Source: Gemmatimonadota bacterium (lineage in GTDB: Bacteria; Gemmatimonadota; Gemmatimonadetes; Longimicrobiales; Gaopeijiaceae). Taken from it: a stretch of DNA of 9,310 nt. Position 1 is the first letter of the stretch. Each line of letters opens with the position of its first letter. Location: assembly GCA_003695865.1 (NCBI GenBank), contig RFGQ01000185.1, positions 1-9,310 on the forward strand, given 5' to 3'. A model generated the notes under the pieces. The model was not told the origin of the DNA. It saw only the letters and a program-made list of their open reading frames with translations, and did no database searches. A program made the translations under genes and the position numbers. This document shows positions 7,092 through 9,310 of this stretch, piece after piece.

Positions 7092-7639
7092 CGGTACACC
7101 TTCAACAGGTTCTGGAGCTCCTCGCGCGCACGCATCACGCGCATCTTGAGCGCCGACTTCGACGCTCCGAGCAGCTCGGTCATCTCTTCGTACGAGCGGC
7201 CCTCCACGTGCTTGAGCACGAAGGCCTCCCGCTGCTCCGGGCTCAGCCGGGCCAGCGCCTCGCGCACCGTGCGGCGGACCTCGGCCCGCTCCAGGTCGTC
7301 GTCGGGACTCGCGGCGTCGATCACGTCGGCGCCGGTCGCCTCGACCGAAACATCCTGCCTGCGCGGACTCTTGAGGAAGTCCTTGCACAGGTTCGCGACG
7401 ATGCGGAACAGCCAGCCGCCGACCTTCTCGGGATCGCGGCAGCGGTCCAGCTTGCGGAACCCGTTCACCAGGGCCCGCTGCGTCAGGTCGGCCGCGTCGT
7501 CGGCCCGGCCGACCATCCGGTAGGCGTGCCGGTAGAGCACGTCCTGGTAGCGGCGCACGAGCAGGCGATACTGCTCGGAGTCGCCGGCCAGGACCGCCCG
7601 TACGACGGCGCCATCGCTTGGTTCGCCGTGGGTGTGCAT
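7088..7639 (-). CDS. ECF-type RNA polymerase sigma factor (sigma-70 family)
   Basis: This 183-aa protein directs RNA polymerase to a specific promoter set. Region 2 spans about 24-91: Y-R-L-L-V-R-R-Y-Q-D-V-L-Y-R-H-A, then A-D-D-A-A-D-L-T-Q-R-A-L-V-N-G-F (the D-A-x-D-L-x-Q-x-x-F element) and G-G-W-L-F-R-I-V-A-N-L for -10 recognition. Region 4 spans about 126-178: L-S-P-E-Q-R-E-A-F-V-L-K-H-V-E-G, the helix-turn-helix Y-E-E-M-T-E-L-L-G-A-S-K-S-A-L-K-M-R-V-M-R-A-R. Sigma regions 1.1 and 3 are absent, as expected for ECF factors. The start is uncertain: the ATG at 7639 has GGGAG only 2 nt away, and GTG (7642) or TTG (7648) just upstream are alternatives. It is first in a four-gene operon and overlaps the next gene by 4 bp. 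Autoregulation is usual for this class; no clear cognate promoter was found. Confidence 0.93.
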   Translation of the reverse strand: MHTHGEPSDGAVVRAVLAGDSEQYRLLVRRYQDVLYRHAYRMVGRADDAADLTQRALVNGFRKLDRCRDPEKVGGWLFRIVANLCKDFLKSPRRQDVSVEATGADVIDAASPDDDLERAEVRRTVREALARLSPEQREAFVLKHVEGRSYEEMTELLGASKSALKMRVMRAREELQNLLKVYR

Positions 7640-7645
7640 CACTCC

Positions 7646-7666
7646 CAACGTACGGACGTCCCGTTG
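7646..7666. promoter_or_regulatory. Nested inverted repeat just upstream of the sigma gene
   Basis: CAACG (7646-7650) and CGTTG (7662-7666) flank an 8-bp palindrome, GGACGTCC (7654-7661). The inner palindrome is not centred on the outer arms. The element abuts the SD-like GGGAG of the sigma gene, so it could be an operator or a leader hairpin that affects translation. In a GC-rich sequence such repeats also arise by chance. Confidence 0.25.
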
Positions 7667-7729
7667 AGAAGACGAGCGTTCCGTGCTTCGGGTCACACTC
7701 CGGGTCGGGGAGGAACGCGAACGCCCCCG

Positions 7730-7752
7730 TCCGGGAGAGGGAGGTTCCCGGA
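7730..7752. other. Hairpin in the region upstream of the sigma operon
   Basis: TCCGGGA (7730-7736) and TCCCGGA (7746-7752) form a perfect 7-bp stem with a 9-nt loop. It sits between the tandem terminator-like hairpins and the sigma start and could lie in the leader or promoter of the operon, or add to termination. No further role is visible. Confidence 0.3.
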
Positions 7753-7770
7753 ACGGAGGAAACGGCGAAC

Positions 7771-7818
7771 GGCCGGAGGGGGCGGACGGCCCCCTCCGGC
7801 CCGGCCGGATGGTCCGGC
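7771..7818 (-). terminator. Tandem GC-rich hairpins downstream of the lipoprotein gene
   Basis: Two perfect stems follow the lipoprotein stop (7830-7832) at short distance on the - strand. The first is 7804-7818: 6-bp arms GCCGGA/TCCGGC with a 3-nt loop. The second is 7771-7801: 12-bp arms, GGCCGGAGGGGG at 7771-7782 against CCCCCTCCGGCC at 7790-7801, with a 7-nt loop. The second is the strongest inverted repeat in the window. No continuous U-tract follows, only a T-containing stretch, so termination may be non-canonical. Its position between the lipoprotein and sigma operons fits a terminator that insulates the two units. Confidence 0.6.
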
Positions 7819-7829
7819 GATCGCTCGGC

Positions 7830-8984
7830 TCAGCCGGCGACGACACCGGCCGACACCGCCGCCTGCCAGACCAGACCGACGCCCTTGAAGTCGCCGTCGT
7901 CGATCTTGCGCAGGCCCAGCTCGAAGGCGTGGATCGCGCGGTTGAGGACGGCTCGCAGGAACTCGTCGGGGTTGGCCTCGAGCGCGGCCTTGGCCGCCTC
8001 GATGTTCGCCTCGGCGACCTCGATGATGGTCCGCACCTCGGCCTCGTCCACATCGCGGGCGAGGACGGCGCGCAGCGCGGTGACCACCGCCCGGTTGCCC
8101 AGCATCACCGCCTGGCGGAAGTGCCCGACGTCGAGCGCCTCCTGGGCCTTCTCGGTCAGTCGCTGGGCCGCCTCGAGCATGTGCTCCTGCTGCTCGGTGA
8201 GGTCCTGGCCCTCGAGCAGGCGCTCGGCGATGCTCACCGCCTGTAGGGCCCGCGCAACCGCGAAGCGGGCGCCGTCTTCGCCGTGCCCGTCCCGGTCGGG
8301 GCGCCGCGTGTGATCGCGCTCGCGGTCACGGCTGCGGTCGCGCCGGCCGTCGCGGGCCCGGTCGCGCGAGCCGTCGCCCGCCCGGTCGCGGCTGCGGTCG
8401 GTGCGCTGGCCGGCGAGCACGGAGCGCTCGGCGGCGCCCACGGCATCGCCGCGCGCGAGGTCGGCCTCGGCGTCCGCGATGAGGTCGTCCAGCGCCGCCT
8501 GCAGGCCGGCCGGATCGTCGAAGTCGTCCGTGTCGCCCGCGGCGAGCTGGTCTCGCACCAGCTTGACGCGCTCGACCATCTCGACCACGGCGCCGTCCCC
8601 TCGCCCGATCAACACCGCGGTGCCCAGCGCGCTGCGGGCCTGGGTGGCCAGGCTGAGCACCTGCGGGTAGTCGCCGCTCGTGTAGGCGATCTGGGCGTCG
8701 GCGAACAGGCCCTGGGCCCGCTGGATCTCCACGTAGGCCTCGGCGGCCGACGCGCTCAGGCCGACCGTGGCCTCGACGTCCTGGATGGCCGCCTCGACCA
8801 GGTCGGGATCGATGGCCAGTTCGAGTTCGGCCTCGTCGACCGTCTCCACGGGGGGAAGCGTGTCGTCGAAGCCCGGATCGACCGGCGTGTCGGCACAGCC
8901 GGCCAGGTAGAAGGCGCCCCACAGCAGGAAAATGAGCATCAGGAAGCCTGAAGCGCCGCTGGAGCTGCTCGGTGCACGGTACAT
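7830..8984 (-). CDS. Lipoprotein with helical hairpin repeats and an Arg-Asp repeat tract
   Basis: I do not recognise a named family. The protein has 384 aa from the ATG at 8984, with GAGGGAG 7-8 nt upstream; an open frame continues to 9170 but has no lipoprotein-compatible start. A short hydrophobic signal ends in a lipobox L-A-G-C with Cys30 as the predicted lipidated residue, followed by Ala-Asp, which would favour inner-membrane retention under the E. coli Asp+2 rule if it applies here. An acidic linker spans about 31-65. Four similar helical hairpins (near 87-125, 161-195, 265-310 and 318-365), each with a G-D/G-H or N-P turn between Ala-rich helices, resemble TPR-like repeats. Between the second and third, residues 194-238 are a low-complexity tract of Arg-Asp and Ser-Arg-Asp units. 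It is monocistronic, followed by tandem hairpins. A scaffolding or binding role in the envelope is plausible but unproven. Confidence 0.85.
   Translation of the reverse strand: MYRAPSSSSGASGFLMLIFLLWGAFYLAGCADTPVDPGFDDTLPPVETVDEAELELAIDPDLVEAAIQDVEATVGLSASAAEAYVEIQRAQGLFADAQIAYTSGDYPQVLSLATQARSALGTAVLIGRGDGAVVEMVERVKLVRDQLAAGDTDDFDDPAGLQAALDDLIADAEADLARGDAVGAAERSVLAGQRTDRSRDRAGDGSRDRARDGRRDRSRDRERDHTRRPDRDGHGEDGARFAVARALQAVSIAERLLEGQDLTEQQEHMLEAAQRLTEKAQEALDVGHFRQAVMLGNRAVVTALRAVLARDVDEAEVRTIIEVAEANIEAAKAALEANPDEFLRAVLNRAIHAFELGLRKIDDGDFKGVGLVWQAAVSAGVVAG
8271..8405 (-). repeat. In-frame Arg-Asp coding repeat within the lipoprotein gene
   Basis: The DNA coding for residues 194-238 is built of short GC-rich units encoding D-R-S-R-D-R and related hexads. 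The longest near-copy is CGGTC[A/G]CGGCTGCGGTCG at 8323-8340 and 8383-8400 (+ strand), offset by 60 bp, one base different. All units keep the reading frame. Such tracts can change length by slippage or unequal recombination; that is known for similar repeats and not shown here. Confidence 0.7.
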
Positions 8985-9186
8985 GGTGTGTCTCCCTCGT
9001 CTGGTGCGTTGGTTCCTCCCTCGAGGCACAACAGAGACGAGCGACCCGCGGCGGGGGTCACACCCCGATGCGGCTTTCGCCCGGCGGAGCGCCGGGCCAC
9101 CTTTCCGGGCGGATGTTCGTGCCCTCGGCGGGGCCGCCCGCCGGGGGGGCGTCGCACACCACTTTCCCACGATCGGCAGGTCCCGA
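8985..9186. other. Divergent intergenic region with three hairpins
   Basis: This 202-bp non-coding stretch separates the lipoprotein gene from the peptidase gene at 9187. It holds three short perfect inverted repeats: 9052-9067 (5-bp stem, 6-nt loop), 9079-9097 (GCCCGGC/GCCGGGC, 5-nt loop) and 9126-9143 (CGGCGGG/CCCGCCG, 4-nt loop). Both promoters should lie here, yet I found no convincing -35/-10 pair in either direction. A structured leader for either gene is possible, but no known riboswitch motif was recognised. Confidence 0.4.
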
Positions 9187-9310
9187 GTGAGCGACTTCGA
9201 TCACGCCCGGCGGCGGGCCCAGGTGCTCGAGGCTCTCGGCAACCGGGTCCTCGTGCTGCCGGCCGCTCCCCAGCTCCACCGCTCGCGCGACACCGAGGTG
9301 CCCTACACGC
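9187..9310 (+). CDS. N-terminus of a probable Xaa-Pro aminopeptidase (aminopeptidase P, AMP_N domain; 3' truncated)
   Basis: The first 41 codons are visible, from a GTG start, with an AGG-containing weak SD 6 nt or so upstream; the frame is open to the window edge. The pattern (Arg-rich helix R-R-R-A-Q-V-L-E-A-L, then a strand V-L-V-L-P-A-A-P, then R-S-R-D-T-E-V-P-Y) is the usual opening of the creatinase/aminopeptidase P N-terminal domain, where R-N/R-D-x-x-x-P-(F/Y)-R precedes the conserved Q-x-S-x-F-x-Y-L-T-G segment. The metal-binding C-terminal domain would be beyond the window. If correct, the enzyme removes N-terminal residues next to proline in the cytoplasm; no signal peptide is seen. 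The short visible length limits certainty. Confidence 0.7.
   Translation, partial: MSDFDHARRRAQVLEALGNRVLVLPAAPQLHRSRDTEVPYT

Noticed and set aside
7092..7388. N-terminal extension of the anti-sigma-like protein inside the sigma gene
   Set aside because: The extra codons are a frame shadow of sigma region 4; the ATG in the ATGA overlap has a suitable SD.
7678..7682. GGAAC (- strand) as an ECF -35 element for autoregulation
   Set aside because: No recognisable -10 element lies at 16-17 bp; the nearest GTC is about 20 bp away. GGAAC-like words also occur at 7744-7748 and 9012-9016 without partners.
7640..8053. N-terminal extension of the sigma factor and overlap with the lipoprotein gene
   Set aside because: The extra 138 codons are Ser/Arg/Pro-rich shadow sequence and cross the terminator-like hairpins; sigma region 2 begins shortly after the ATG at 7639.
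8271..8405. CRISPR-like or intergenic tandem repeat
   Set aside because: Units are short, irregular and in frame inside a coding sequence; there are no spacers of constant length and no cas genes.
9052..9143. Known riboswitch (c-di-GMP, cobalamin, ZTP types considered)
   Set aside because: The conserved core motifs of these classes were not found on either strand; only GC-rich stems are visible.
8985..9170. N-terminal extension of the lipoprotein
   Set aside because: The added residues are Arg/Pro-rich and would bury the lipoprotein signal; the ATG at 8984 has a good SD and begins directly with the signal peptide.

Overview
The window is a very GC-rich bacterial chromosome segment, and I see no mobile element, RNA gene or CRISPR array. 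It holds nine protein genes, one cut at each edge, with short intergenic gaps. The gene content suggests Gemmatimonadota or a close relative: secreted carboxypeptidase-regulatory-like proteins, a PD40/S9 peptidase, an outer-membrane protein with a Spy/CpxP-like tail, and glycogen-binding-domain envelope proteins behind an ECF sigma factor. That placement is inferred from family composition and is not proven by the sequence.

Left part (1-4372). The end of a + strand gene (1-334) with a charged helical tail converges, 10 bp apart, on a - strand secreted protein (345-2069) carrying three carboxypeptidase-regulatory-like modules. That gene is divergent, across about 158 bp, from a secreted S9 serine peptidase (2228-4372) with a complete catalytic triad. 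A plausible sigma-70-type promoter for the peptidase lies at 2138-2166.

Middle part (4425-7639, - strand). This is the most interesting region. It is a tight four-gene operon read right to left: ECF sigma factor (7639-7088), single-pass membrane protein with an anti-sigma-like N-terminus and a periplasmic AMPK/CBM48-type glycogen-binding domain (7091-6456), exported barrel-like protein ending in a second copy of that domain (6448-5306), and a secreted helical-repeat protein (5285-4425). The junctions are an ATGA overlap, 7 nt and 20 nt. The layout suggests a cell-surface signalling system in which a glucan-type ligand, or another envelope signal, controls an ECF sigma factor through a carbohydrate-binding module. 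This is inference; the sequence shows the domains and their linkage.

Right part (7640-9310). Tandem hairpins (7771-7818) separate the sigma operon from an upstream - strand lipoprotein gene (8984-7830). The lipoprotein is built of helical repeats interrupted by an unusual Arg-Asp repeat tract. A 202-bp divergent region with three hairpins separates it from the start of a probable Xaa-Pro aminopeptidase (9187 onward), cut by the window edge.
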